Positions 10,670 to 20,875 of a DNA stretch of 64,000 nt are shown one piece after another. The stretch spans positions 124,001 to 188,000 of the forward strand of contig OY783207.1 of the NCBI GenBank assembly GCA_963678705.1. Direction: 5' to 3'. The DNA comes from Panorpa germanica (taxonomy: Eukaryota; Arthropoda; Insecta; Mecoptera; Panorpidae). The notes beneath the pieces are model-generated. The model was not told where the DNA came from, made no database searches, and saw only the letters and a program-made list of their open reading frames with translations. Within the stretch, counting starts at the first letter, position 1, and every line of letters begins with the position of its first letter. Both the position numbers and the translations under genes were made by a program.

Positions 10670-11258
10670 AAAAAAAAGATTTCTGGAATGAAGGTTACAT
10701 AAAAGCTGTCAGAAAGCAACAACTAATACCGCATTGCAAGAGATGCCACACCAAGAGCCACACGAGAGGACACACTAAGAGATACTGTAACAGATCCCCA
10801 CGATGTGTTCAATGCACAAATAAACTCTGGAGCAAGGAATGCAATAAACAGGATACACCGGTACCAAGGCGTGCAAATTGTGGAGAAAATCATCCAGCGA
10901 ACTATAGAGGATGCGTAATCGCCAAAAGGAAACAGGAAGAAAGAGACAGAATACAAGAAAAAATAGCCAGAGACAAAGGTCACTCGGTACAAAAGTAACA
11001 ACAAGCAGGATTTATGCGCAGGCTACTGTACCAACAAAATAGGCTGAAAGCAGCTTCAGTGAAATGCTAGAGAAATTTATTAAAAGGCAAGAGGAGTGCA
11101 ATAGAACTATCCCGTCCCGTCCCGTTATTTCAATTGATCGAGAAAATATACCAGAACATACCAGTGGAACAACAATAGATTGTTGGACCATCAAAATAAG
11201 CTGCAAATATTACTAGATATGCAAAAAGTTGATTTTTGTCTCATATCGGAGATATACA
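10670..11258 (+). pseudogene. Jockey-like LINE ORF1 and endonuclease remnant
   Basis: The frame ending at TAA 10996-10998 encodes three knuckle-like units of a Jockey-type gag: PHCKRCHTKSHTRG...YC, CVQCTNKLWSKEC and ANCGENHPANYRGC, followed by a lysine/glutamate-rich helix (KRKQEERDRIQEKIARDK). Downstream, in another frame, NKLQILLDMQKVDFCLISEIY matches the start of a LINE endonuclease (the ISE motif). It stops abruptly at 11255, where a DDE-transposon end begins. Broken by frameshifts; a remnant only. Family name not assigned. Confidence 0.7.
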
Positions 11259-11734
11259 GGGTGTCCCAAAATTCAACGATAAGCCGGCACCAGAAGGTGG
11301 TCCTGCTCATGACTACACAAGAAAAAAAGAAAAAAAATTGTTATCTCATTTTGTTTAGGAATTAGAAAAAAATAATTTTTTTTTTCAAAAATTAAAACAC
11401 CTTAAGATGTTTTTAACTACCATGACAATTTTTAAAATATTTCTGATTTTTCTTCTGTATCGGCAACCTAAATAGCACTGCTAACCATCACAACCATTAA
11501 AACTCCCAGAATGCTAGTAGTTTTTACACAAAATTTAATCGAAATTATTTTTTTCCCTAAAATTTTTACTTTCAGTCAACTTTAACTCATCGTGGTGAAA
11601 AAGAAGTATGAACACTACTATGGCAAGTTTTTTTAAAAATTGGCGCAACTTTTCGGGATTCCAAAATGGTATAATACTCCAGGAAAACTAGCAATACAAA
11701 GAAATTATGCATACTATTTCTAAACAAGAACCAT
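11255..11734 (-). mobile_element. DDE (Tc1/mariner-like) element, 3' part
   Basis: Begins with TACAGGGTGTCCCAAAATTC, a terminal-repeat style common in insect DDE elements, and runs to the CAT at 11732-11734 where the long-TIR element is inserted. It continues on the far side at 15068. Linked to the transposase remnant by position and by absence of other ends; the link is inference. Confidence 0.5.
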
Positions 11735-12493
11735 TAGACCAGGGTAGATAATTTTAGAAACATAAAAAAATTAAAGTAGAATGAAACCTATTGGAAATGG
11801 AAGGGAATACTATTAAAATGAAAGGAAAAATAAATTACGGTCGATCTGAGGTTGGGAAGGGGTAGGGGGTGAGGTTTTAAGGGTAAAAATCGGTAAATCT
11901 CGATTTCCGGCAAAACTACAAATCCTATCAAAAAAAGTTAAATGGCAAAGTTGTAGATAATAAAAAGATCTACAACTTTTGTATCTACAGTTTTACTCCA
12001 TAACCTCAAAATTCATGTAAAAAATCCAAAAAACCACATTTTTGATTTTTTATTTATATCTTTTACAAAAAAATTTTTTCTTTCATGATATTTGGTGAAA
12101 ACTTACCTCTTTATGTCCCAAACACACTGGAATTTTGAAGATTTAAAATATTAATTTTTTCACCCTATTTTGACTCGATATCGAAAAAAAATCCCTAATT
12201 TTCAATCGAAAATTCTCACGTCAAAATATCTGATTTTTCAAAAAAGTCGGTGGGCTTTTTGTTCGCTGAAATCTCTATTTTCTGATGGTGTAAAAAAAAA
12301 TATACATTACTATGGAAAATTTTTTCAGAAAATGCAAAAAAACGAAAAATACTAAAATTCGAAATTTTTTTTTTAATCTTTATGTACAATTTTGAGGTAT
12401 TCATTAAAATTTTTACTTTAATTACTCGATAAACGTTAGGTTCCATGTTAGATTAATAAACAAAAAAATTACAAACCAATTAAATATAAATAT
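11735..12493 (+). repeat. Left terminal inverted repeat, long-TIR element
   Basis: Reverse complement of 14300-15067. It includes GGTTGGGAAGGGGTAGGGGG near 11851 and several internal palindromes of the type AAGTTGTAGAT...ATCTACAACTT (about 11959-11981). Small mirrored frames (12216-12446 minus; 14346-14576 plus) exist only because the arms are copies. Confidence 0.85.
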
Positions 12494-12531
12494 CCAAAAG
12501 AATATCTCTAACGATCGACAGTAAAAAAGAT

Positions 12532-14030
12532 ATGGAAACTTATTTACAATACGAGCTTGCACCTTTTCCATTATCTCTTTTTACCGAAAATGGCCTCAGA
12601 AAAAACGTTAAATCTCAGCTCTACGAATTATTTGTGAGTACGAATAGACCGACGCATTTTGACGGCATTGTGCATGTCGTCGACGGTGGATTTTTACTAC
12701 ACAAAGTAATTTGGCAGAAAAATGAAACGGTGGAAGAGATCATGAATATATATTTACGCTATGTAGAAAAACATTACGCAGCAGACAGCTGTATAGTTTT
12801 TGATGGGTACCCTGAAATTGAAAAATCAATTACTGTGTCAACAGTACCAGCAGTTCATTCAACTAAAAATGAGAACGTAGTCGTAGAAAGACGTCAGACA
12901 ATATTCCAGAGTTCAATTATCAAAACCATACAAAAATACCATTTTTGCAAGAAAAATTTTTATCTAATGAGAAAAACAAAGACAAAATAATAAAATCGTT
13001 AATGCAAGTATTACAGTCAAAATGATTTTTCTGTAAACAAGCTAAAGAAGATGCTGATGCCGACATTATTAAGACCTCGATAGAAATTGCCAAAGATACT
13101 AATAAAACTGTCATTGTTGTAGGACAACATATTGATCTTTTGGTCCTTTTGAATCAATTAAATTCTAATAATCATAAAATTTATTTTCTCAAGCCCGGTT
13201 CTGAAAATATAAAAGATCTTTTTTACACGTCTAATAGTTTCAAATGTGAATCCGTCAAAAACATCGTTGCATTTCTGCATTGTTTTTCCGGTTGCGACAC
13301 AACATCTGGATTTGCCGAAAAAGGAAAGAAAACTATCGTAAATTCATTATTAGACAATCAAAATTTGTCAAATTTGGCTAATATTTTTTTTAAAAAAGAT
13401 GTAAACAAAGAAGATATAAAAAAAAATGGATTGAAATTAATTAAATCTATTTATAAATGTAAAAAGGATAATATATCACTGAATCAATTAAGATTTCAAA
13501 AATATCAATTGGCAAAAATTAAATCATCTTTCATATTGGCAAATCTCCCACCCACAGAAGATGCAGCAGAACAACATTGTTACAGGGCATATTATCAGCT
13601 TCAAACGTGGCTGGGTAATGAATTGACAGCAACAGATTGGGGCTGGAAGCAACATCAACATGGAATTATGCCCAAATTTACAGAAATTGAATTAATTCCG
13701 GAAAAATTGCTGAAAACTATTTGCTGCAGCTGTGAAACTGGATGTAATAATTTAAAATGTGGCTGCCGATAACATGGTTTAAAATGCACAAATTTATGCT
13801 CAAATTGTGATGGTTCTGAACAATGCGCCAATGTGGAGAAAAAAATCTACGAGGAAGTTAATGATTCAGATGAAATTGCGGATGAAGAACCAATGCAGAC
13901 CGAAAATAATATTAGAGACGAAGACGGTGATGGTCTTGAAGATGTCGAAGATCTACTAGAATCAGAAAGGCCTGTCGAATCTAATGATCAAGAAATACCA
14001 TCAAAAAGACAGAAACTGATGAATAAGTGA
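12532..14030 (+). pseudogene. PIN/XPG-like nuclease with CXC tail, broken
   Basis: Matches a widespread arthropod family of uncharacterised proteins. In order: YELAPFPLSLF, VDGGFLLHKVIW and SCIVFDGYP (resembling the FEN1/XPG metal-site region), VIVVGQHIDLLVLL (expected acidic pair, here Q-H-I-D), FSGCDTTSGFAEKGKK (cf. the GxD-GIG region of FEN1), QTWLGNELTATDWGW, and a tesmin/TSO1-like cysteine region CCSCETGCNNLKCGC with more cysteines to about 13835. It then ends in an acidic tail (13833-14030). Damage: a frameshift between about 12900 and 12960, TGA at about 13017-13019, TAA at 13770-13772 inside the CXC region. The N-terminus of longer relatives is absent. Nuclease activity is inferred from motif resemblance, not demonstrated. 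Confidence 0.7.
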
Positions 14031-14299
14031 TTCGAATTGAATACTATGTTTTGATAAATACAAAGATTAATGCTTTTAGAAATAATATAATGTATAGTGT
14101 AATTATTAAAAAAAATCTCTACTCAATAGTACGATTTACGTGGATATTTCTATCTAATGAGATTTTCTAATACATAAATGTAATGAAAATTTAATAAATC
14201 AACTTTTATTACTGAAAAAAATAGCAGTAGTCACATTTTTTTAATAAAATCCCCTTTAAATTGTATTTTTAATATTTACAACAACTATGTTTTTTGCGA

Positions 14300-15067
14300 T
14301 ATTTATGTTTAATTGGTTTGTAATTTTTTTGTTTATTAATCTAACATGGAACCTAACGTTTTTCGAGTAATTAAAGTAAAAATTTTAATGAATACCTCAA
14401 AATTGTACATAAAGATTAGAAAAAAAATTTCGAATTTTAGTATTTTTCGTTTTTTTGCATTTTCTGAAAAATTTTTCCATAGTAATGTATTTTTTTTTTT
14501 ACACCATCAGAAAATAGAGATTTCAACGAACAAAAAGCCCACCGACTTTTTTGAAAAATCAGATATTTTGACGTGAGAATTTTCGATTGAAAATTAGGGT
14601 TTTTTTTTCGATATCGAGTCAAAATAGGGTGAAAAAATTAATATTTTAAATCTTCAAAATTCCAGTGTGTTTGGGACATAAAGAGGTAAGTTTTCACCAA
14701 ATATCATGAAAAAAAAAATTTTTTTGTAAAAGATATAAATAAAAAATCAAAAATGTGGTTTTTTGGATTTTTTACATGAATTTTGAGGTTATGGAGAAAA
14801 AGTGTAGATACAAAAGTTGTAGATCTTTTTATTATCTATAACTTTGCCATTTAACTTTTTTCGATAGGACTTGTAGTTTTGCCGGAAATCGAGATTTACC
14901 GATTTTTACCCTTAAAACCTCACCCCCTACCCCTTCCCAACCACAGATCGACCGTAATTTATTTTTCCTTTCATTTTAGTAGTATTCCCTTCCATTTCCA
15001 ATAGGTTTCATTCTACTTTAATTTTTTTATGTTTTTAATTATTTTTGACGGCTTCTACCCTGGTCTA
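14300..15067 (-). repeat. Right terminal inverted repeat, long-TIR element
   Basis: Mirror of 11735-12493, ending CTACCCTGGTCTA at 15067, followed by CAT. A short extra segment near 15038-15050 (ATTATTTTTGACGGC) distinguishes the outer end from the left arm. Confidence 0.85.
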
Positions 15068-15430
15068 CATATTTCATAAATTGTTGTTGTTGATATACTT
15101 ATCACTTTTACAATACTTAAAAGAGGTTTTTTAATGTTGAATGAATTAAAACAAATGGTACAAACAATTTTTCATTTATTTTATAAATTTTATAGTTTAT
15201 TTACATTATAGTAAATGTTCAAAATGTTTGCCACCAGCTTAAATACAGGCACGACATCGCCTTAAAAAAAATCTTTTTATTTGTCGAGCATATCGTTTAC
15301 CTTTCATATGATGTGCAACCTGAGTAATTTTTTGTCGAAGCTCGTCCAATGCTGCTACGGGTTTTGAATAAACTCTTTCTTTAAGACAACCCCAATAGAA
15401 GAAGTCCAGGGGGTTTAGATCGTGTGTGAA
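15068..15430 (-). pseudogene. DDE transposase C-terminus remnant
   Basis: Minus strand from about 15425 reads DLNPLDFFYWGCLKERVY, then VAALDELRQKITQVAHHM and RRCRACI before a stop at about 15240. The xPLDFFxWG block is the region around the last catalytic acidic residue in mariner/Tc1-type (DDE_3) transposases of insects. The upstream coding part is cut off at about 15430. With 11255-11734 it forms one element split by the long-TIR insertion. The 3' UTR spans 15068-15235. Confidence 0.65.
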
Positions 15431-15663
15431 TTAAGCTCGGACCTCTCCCCAATAGTAATGATCTTACTCTTAGGCCCTTCGTATACGACGCGACAGGTTG
15501 CAAACCTTAGCCCCGAATCTGCCCGAACCCAATTAAAGCAATTAGCAATTAAAACTATGTTATTGGTAAGAGATAGAAGGTGTTTACGAGTGAAATTAAA
15601 CATACGGCACGAACGTAACTAAACTGATTTGAAAACTGGTTTTGAGCATATATTCAATGACTA
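15431..15663 (+). repeat. Repeat X, copy with empty Harbinger site
   Basis: Contains GACAGGTTGCAAACCTTAGC followed by CCCGAATCTGCCCGAACC and AACTATGTTATTGGT. Related copies: 22687-22800 (plus), 28369-28410 (minus, partial) and 43690-43810 (plus). In two of these the CCTTAG site holds a Harbinger-like element; here it is empty. Nature of X unknown. Confidence 0.6.
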
Positions 15664-16143
15664 GGATTTCTCGGTCGCAAGCACAAACCACATAATATAC
15701 ACGGTCAACAGTGAGCAAATCTGCGATGTGAGAGGGAAACAGATATACTTTTATCTCTATAGCCAAACAATCAGTTTGATGCCGTGACATGAGTATATCT
15801 CTGGAGTATATGTGTACAGTCTGTGTATTTAATTGCTTGTGATTTATTTTGATATATTTTTATAAACATACGTTTTAATAAAAATCTTCCGATTTGCATC
15901 TTATATTAACAAAGCAGTTAATAATATATAAGCACGGTATGTAGCAAAGATAATAGGTTAACTGCATTTGTATGCAGATGAAATCTATTCCAAATATGTA
16001 GGTGCCATAACTATAAGTCTTAAGTACTTATCTAGTATTAACTTAATTTTTATTTTCAGATTTGAAGTATTATGCAAGCAAAGGACTTATATTTTAAATT
16101 TATTATTGTAATAATTTATTTTATTTTTTTTTCTCTATTAATA

Positions 16144-17584
16144 TCTACTATATAAAAATAAGTCGGTTTTCCTTCCTGACGTTATAACTCCAGAACGCAC
16201 GAACCGATTTTCACGGTTTTGCATTCGTTGGAAAGGTCTTGGGCTCCGTGAGGTTTATAGCAAAGTAAATTCAGGAAAAATTTCAACAGAAAAGCGGGAA
16301 AATCTTTTATCACATACAGCGCCATCTTTGATACATAGCGTAGATACAAACCAATATTTTTAAGTAGATGGCGCCGGTGCGTGATACATTGTTTGACAGC
16401 TACTCATTGTTCTCTGCTCAGTTAATTTCATGTGTTGATGATATTGTTGGCAGGCGATTTATGGAATGGCACCTTTATGGAATAACGTAAAAACATTATC
16501 GCTAACCACTAATGATATAATGAGAGTTCAACTTCAAAATGTTCAAAGTGCTGCACAATTTTCCAAACAATTGTTAGCTGTTGGAAATGGAAAAGTCCCA
16601 GTTGATGCGACATCTGGATTAATTACTCTTACCAACGACTTTTGCCGATTTGTAGACTCTCAATTAGCTCTTATTGAAAATGTTTTCCCAAACATTAGTG
16701 AGAATTATCAGAATTATGCTTGGTTAAGTCAACGAGCAATTCTTGCCGCAAAGAATAATGATGTACACGCACTGAATTTCACCATTCAATCAAAAATTGC
16801 TGGCGATTTGGTGACATACAAATCCGTTGATTCCATAACAAATCCCGATGATGTAGTAAATTATCCAACGGAGTTTTTGAACTCTCTGGAGTTACCAGGA
16901 TTTCCACCACATAACTTGCAACTCAAAGTGTGTACAGTTATTATGATATTGCGTAATTTGAATCTACCGCGACTTTGCAACGGTACTCGACTTTCGATAA
17001 AAAGACTTATGCCGAATTTGATTGAGGCAACCATTATTAACGGAAAGTACGCAGGTGAAAATGTATGTATTCCTCGAATACCAATGATTCCGACTGATCT
17101 TCCGTTTGACTTCAAACGATTGCAATTTCCAGTTCGCCTTGCGTTCGCAATGACAATTAACAAGTCGCAAGGCCAATCGCTTAGTGTTCGCAAGATAAAT
17201 TTAAAAAATCATTGTTTTTCACATGGGCAGTTATACGTTGCGTGTTCACGAGTTGGGATACCATCCGCCTTGTTTGTGTTAACGTCAGACCAAAAAACAA
17301 AAAATGTGGTTTACCAAAGAGCACTTCAACCAAACGGATAATTTGCGGACACGTATAACGCTTTGATTCAGTAATTACTTTGGATTCACTTTCATTTACT
17401 TAAAGAAGTTCAACTAAATAACACTAATCGAAATGAATTCATTACTGTTGTTAAATGAAATAAAAAATTTTCTTTTCAAATATAAAACAAAAAAAAAATT
17501 TTTCTTCATCTTTTAATCACCAAACGAAATGTTACATAAAACGAAGCCATCTGATGGCGAAACGGAGTTCGCCGGGTTTGCTAG
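16144..17584 (+). mobile_element. Helitron with helicase C-terminus (1441 bp)
   Basis: 5' end TCTACTATATAAAAATAAG follows an A; 3' end is hairpin GGCGAA-6 nt-TTCGCC (17556-17573), seven bases, then CTAG followed by T. No target duplication. The other palindrome arm reads straight through CTATTAATA-TTATTAATAAA, the exact A|T empty site at about 25162. An internally deleted Helitron keeping only the end of the Rep-helicase gene. Confidence 0.92.
16466..17341 (+). CDS. Helitron helicase (Pif1-like), C-terminal part
   Basis: A 291-residue ORF matching the last quarter of Rep-helicase of animal Helitrons. Visible blocks: LTTNDIMRVQLQN, FSKQLLAVGNGKVPVD, NYAWLSQRAILAAKN, VNYPTEFLNSLELPGFPPH, LRNLNLPRLCNGTRL, IPRIPMIPTDLPF, the SF1 motif V-like AFAMTINKSQGQS and motif VI GQLYVACSRVG. 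The Rep (HUH) nuclease and helicase motifs I-III, including the Walker A, are absent. The usual PxxVLRLKxG block shows changes (CTVIMI), so the copy is decaying despite the open frame. No activity expected by itself; the start at 16466 is simply the first in-frame ATG. Confidence 0.88.
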   Translation: MAPLWNNVKTLSLTTNDIMRVQLQNVQSAAQFSKQLLAVGNGKVPVDATSGLITLTNDFCRFVDSQLALIENVFPNISENYQNYAWLSQRAILAAKNNDVHALNFTIQSKIAGDLVTYKSVDSITNPDDVVNYPTEFLNSLELPGFPPHNLQLKVCTVIMILRNLNLPRLCNGTRLSIKRLMPNLIEATIINGKYAGENVCIPRIPMIPTDLPFDFKRLQFPVRLAFAMTINKSQGQSLSVRKINLKNHCFSHGQLYVACSRVGIPSALFVLTSDQKTKNVVYQRALQPNG

Positions 17585-17929
17585 TTATTAATAAAATTAT
17601 CATATCAAATAATTATATAATTATAATTATATTATAATAATTAATAAATACAATAAACTGTTTTATTTATGAATAATTTAATATAATAATTGAAGTGTGT
17701 TTTCGGGTTGCATGCTATATGCTATAGGCGCATTCAGTAATCCCTGCCGTTCCAGATACGTCACACGAAACATATAAGAAAATAAACATGTGTATTATAC
17801 ACTTGGAACATTATGTTATAGGATAATGGTGATCTATTTATTATTATTTATAAATTATTTAAATATTTAATACTCTGTAGACATTGGTTATTAAACATGC
17901 GACATCCATTATTTAAATATTTTCATTAA

Positions 17930-18150
17930 CCCTCCGTGTGTACACTGGGTCTTTTAGGGAACAGTTGAAATTTCAAACTCCTATTTCTCTCTCATGAGTA
18001 CAGAGCGCGCTTCACCTATGCCCTCTAAAAAATCTAGGTAGTGGTAGGGACTTAAGGATGAAGGAGCGTCCGGATCTGGCAGTTTACCGGCAAACGCGAG
18101 CAAGTTAAACTTGCCTCTGTTCCCTAAAAGAGTCAGTGTACACACGGCGT
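17930..18150. repeat. piggyBac-like MITE subunit
   Basis: A 220-bp segment with inverted ends CGTGTGTACACTG...TTAGGGAACAG and CTGTTCCCTAA...CAGTGTACACACG. Left flank TTAA; right flank TTAG (18151-18154), a decayed match. Mirrored at 24601-24820; a single related end lies at 48320-48377. Confidence 0.65.
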
Positions 18151-18388
18151 TAGTATTTTCCAATGTTAGTAAATGCACTTATTTTACTTTTCTCGTTGTT
18201 TTACAGTTTTTTCATAGTTAAAATAAATGTTTTATGTAATTTAATATATTATTTCTTAGATTATATATATAGATTTTTTTTATCTTCATATTTTTACTTC
18301 AATAAGTTTTTGAAGATGGATGACAATTCAACGGTGCACACCGTAAATTCTCTTTTTGAAACTAATTATAATTAACTAATATTAATTA

Positions 18389-18583
18389 TTATTTCATAAC
18401 TTTTGTCTTTTCAACAATAAAAGCTTTGGTTGAGTTTGGACCTATGGATCTATATAAGCTTAAGGTTGGCTTATCTGCGATGTTGACGGTTTCCAATTCT
18501 CGGATTGCTTGATTGCATCCAACTCCTTTGATAGCTATAGATTGCGCCAAAACTTCTCGAAGGACCTTTTTATTATTAATTAC
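18389..18583 (-). pseudogene. Exon-like frame, left-arm copy
   Basis: Mirror copy of the 64-codon frame at 24167-24361; see that entry. Identical in sequence as far as I read it. Confidence 0.35.
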
Positions 18584-19612
18584 TTAATAATAATTTTTTA
18601 TTTTGCTTTAAATCAAATAGCAGCGAAACACTAGTATTTTACATAAAACATTTATTATACAAATACACTTGACGAATTACAATAATTGAAACTTAAATGA
18701 ATATCTATATGTATCGATGTTACTGTGATGCAATTCACTATTAAAATCTTTATAATATTAATTTTATTATAATTGTTTAGATTATTAGACTGTTGAACGT
18801 TAGAGTTGATAATTTAGATGTTTACTGTTCTAGATGCTAGTTAATAATATTTAAAGATGTTTAGTGATGTTTACTGTATGAAGTTTGTGTTAATAATGAA
18901 TATTTTAATAATGATTGAACAGTACATTGGTACAAAAAGGCATTTGCCAAACCGGCTGGTGGCCTTGGTACGGGCTGGTACGCTCGAATACACAATGCCA
19001 GAGTAACAACGACAATAACTTTGTTAATTGATTCAATAACAAAGAAAGATAAAATATTTGATTAAACAATAGAATTATTACAGAACTTAAGAACTAAAAT
19101 ATACAAAATTAGATTCTAATGAAATACATTAAAGAATGCGAAATATCTATATAAAAATATAGGTTGTGTATGCGTTCTTTACCAAGCTTATTTTGTGCCG
19201 AATAATCACCGTTCCGTTTACTATTACATGCCTGAATCCTTAAAATATTCCCCACTTTCAGGTGCACAAATAATTCAACTTTTTGGAGCCCACGACAAAG
19301 ATACTACATTCTTTCGAAAGCTTGTAGTCTAAAATAAAAAAGTCTAAAACCGTTTTTCTTAATATTTGTTTGTTCTAAAGTTATGAATTTTTTAATAATA
19401 TTTCGTTTTTTACACGATTTTCATTATTTGTGAATTTTTATTAACAACGGTTTTAAACTTTGGACTTTGGCAACTTCTGGACCATGTAGTAGACACTTCA
19501 AGAAGTAATCCATAATTTTTTCAGATTTTTTGAAAGATTAGAAAACTTGAAAAACTCAATTGTTCCCTCAAAGACCCATTGTACACACCATGTCACGAAA
19601 AATAGAGCCTTA

Positions 19613-20531
19613 GGCCTGTCTCAGTATGGGACCGTATTTAAGCGAATTTCTGCCGGACGTATACGGGCTACTACGCTTTACCTATCCGAACCATGTAAAT
19701 GTAATGAGATCGCTCTGGAGCTCTCAGACTGCACGCTACAAAGCAGTCCGAATACGGGCGGCACTACCTCGCACATTAGAACCGAATAAAGGCGAGTTTT
19801 ATCCAAGCGTTAGCATTACTACAACGATATCCTATCCGAACCTTTGTAAATGCAAACAGCCGCCTAGACTGGAGGGGATACCTAACATCGCTTGTTCTTT
19901 CGCTGCAATACGGGTCTTTTCGCCTCTATCGCGACATCGCGTATGACGAGTATGTCCCTTTAATACCAGTAGTGTATCGATAAAAATTAAAGTTAAAGTT
20001 TGCTCTCATAATAAATTATATTAGTGCTAAAGATCTCCAATACACCCCCTACAGTTCACAAGTTAGTTATCTGACGACTACAGGAGATCACTACAGGCTA
20101 ACAAAACAATAACATAAAATAAGATAATATACCCTTATCTTATTATCCAAGCACACCAGATTTATGACGTAAACATCAAGAGGATGCTGTATCATAAATA
20201 TAGATAAATAAATTAGTATAAACATGTATTGTGACACACATAGGCGGATACCGATACGATAGAACTAAATTTAAATTCACGCCCACCAGAACTCAGATAT
20301 ATAATAAATGCTAAAGTCCCTTTAATACCAGTAGTGTATCGATAAAAATTAAAGTTAAAGTGTGCTCTCATGATAAATTATATAAGTGCTAAAGAACTCC
20401 AATACACTCCCTAATACACGACTACAGACATCTGTGACACACATAGGCGGTTTGCTTTGTAGCTCATCCAATCCGCCGATTTACGTCCGAATACGCCGTC
20501 GCTTAAATACGGTCCCATACTGAGACAGACC
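19613..20531 (+). mobile_element. PIF/Harbinger-like element A (919 bp)
   Basis: Ends GGCCTGTCTCAGTATGGGAC and its complement (last bases GACC); TTA on both sides (19610-19612, 20532-20534), the 3-bp TTA/TAA duplication of PIF/Harbinger. No transposase. It contains an internal duplication: a block starting GTCCCTTTAATACCAGTAGT occurs near 19955 and again near 20315. The 106-residue frame inside is not recognised. Confidence 0.75.
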
Positions 20532-20875
20532 TTAGGCCTGTCTCAGTATGGGACCGTATTTAAGCGAATTTCTGCCGGACGTATACGGGCTACTACGCTT
20601 TACCTATCCGAACCATGTAAATGTAATGAGATCGCTCTGGAGCTCTCAGACTGCACGCTACAAAGCAATCCGAATACGAGCGGCACTACCTCGCACATTA
20701 GAACCGAATAAAGGCGAGTTTTATCAGAGCGTTAGCATTACTACAACGATATCCTATCCGAACCTTTGTAAATGCAAACAGCCGCCTAGACTGGAGGGGA
20801 TACCTAACATCGCTTGTTCTTTCGCTGTAATACGGGTCTTTTCGCCTCTATCGCGACATCGCGTATGACGAGTAT

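Larger units (their letters stand above)
11735..15067 (+). mobile_element. Long-TIR DNA transposon, nuclease-carrying
   Basis: The ends TAGACCAGGGTAGA and its complement are flanked by CAT (11732-11734 and 15068-15070), a 3-bp target duplication. Terminal inverted repeats are about 760 bp (11735-12493 and 14300-15067) and align nearly base for base. The 1.8-kb core holds one gene remnant (12532-14030) and no DDE transposase that I can see. A 3-bp duplication and an XPG-type nuclease are compatible with the Academ superfamily, as I remember that class; this is a tentative placement. Confidence 0.75.
15664..19607 (+). repeat. Left arm of 2.5-kb inverted duplication
   Basis: Reverse complement of 23143-25652 when the 1441-bp Helitron (16144-17584) is removed: 2503 versus 2510 bp. 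Short frames in both arms encode identical 65- and 70-residue peptides, showing very high identity. The arm covers flanking DNA plus most of a piggyBac-like element and stops at the AGAG of 19604-19607 next to a Harbinger-like element. Confidence 0.9.
17930..19607 (-). mobile_element. piggyBac-like element, left-arm copy, truncated
   Basis: TTAA (17926-17929) precedes CCCTCCGTGTGTACACTGGG. The element mirrors 23128-24820 of the right arm but loses its last 15 bp and the second TTAA at the 19607 breakpoint. No transposase frame seen. Confidence 0.7.

Noticed and set aside
12216..12446. 76-residue frame mirrored at 14346-14576
   Set aside because: Lies wholly in the terminal inverted repeats and is K/F/I low complexity; no start context or motif.
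17981..18375. 65- and 70-residue frames repeated identically at 24375-24769
   Set aside because: Identity reflects the recent inverted duplication, not selection; the first lies in the piggyBac-like MITE subunit.
19626..19946. 106-residue frame repeated in Harbinger-like elements A and B
   Set aside because: No transposase or DNA-binding motif; the element family is non-autonomous and the frame spans its terminal region.
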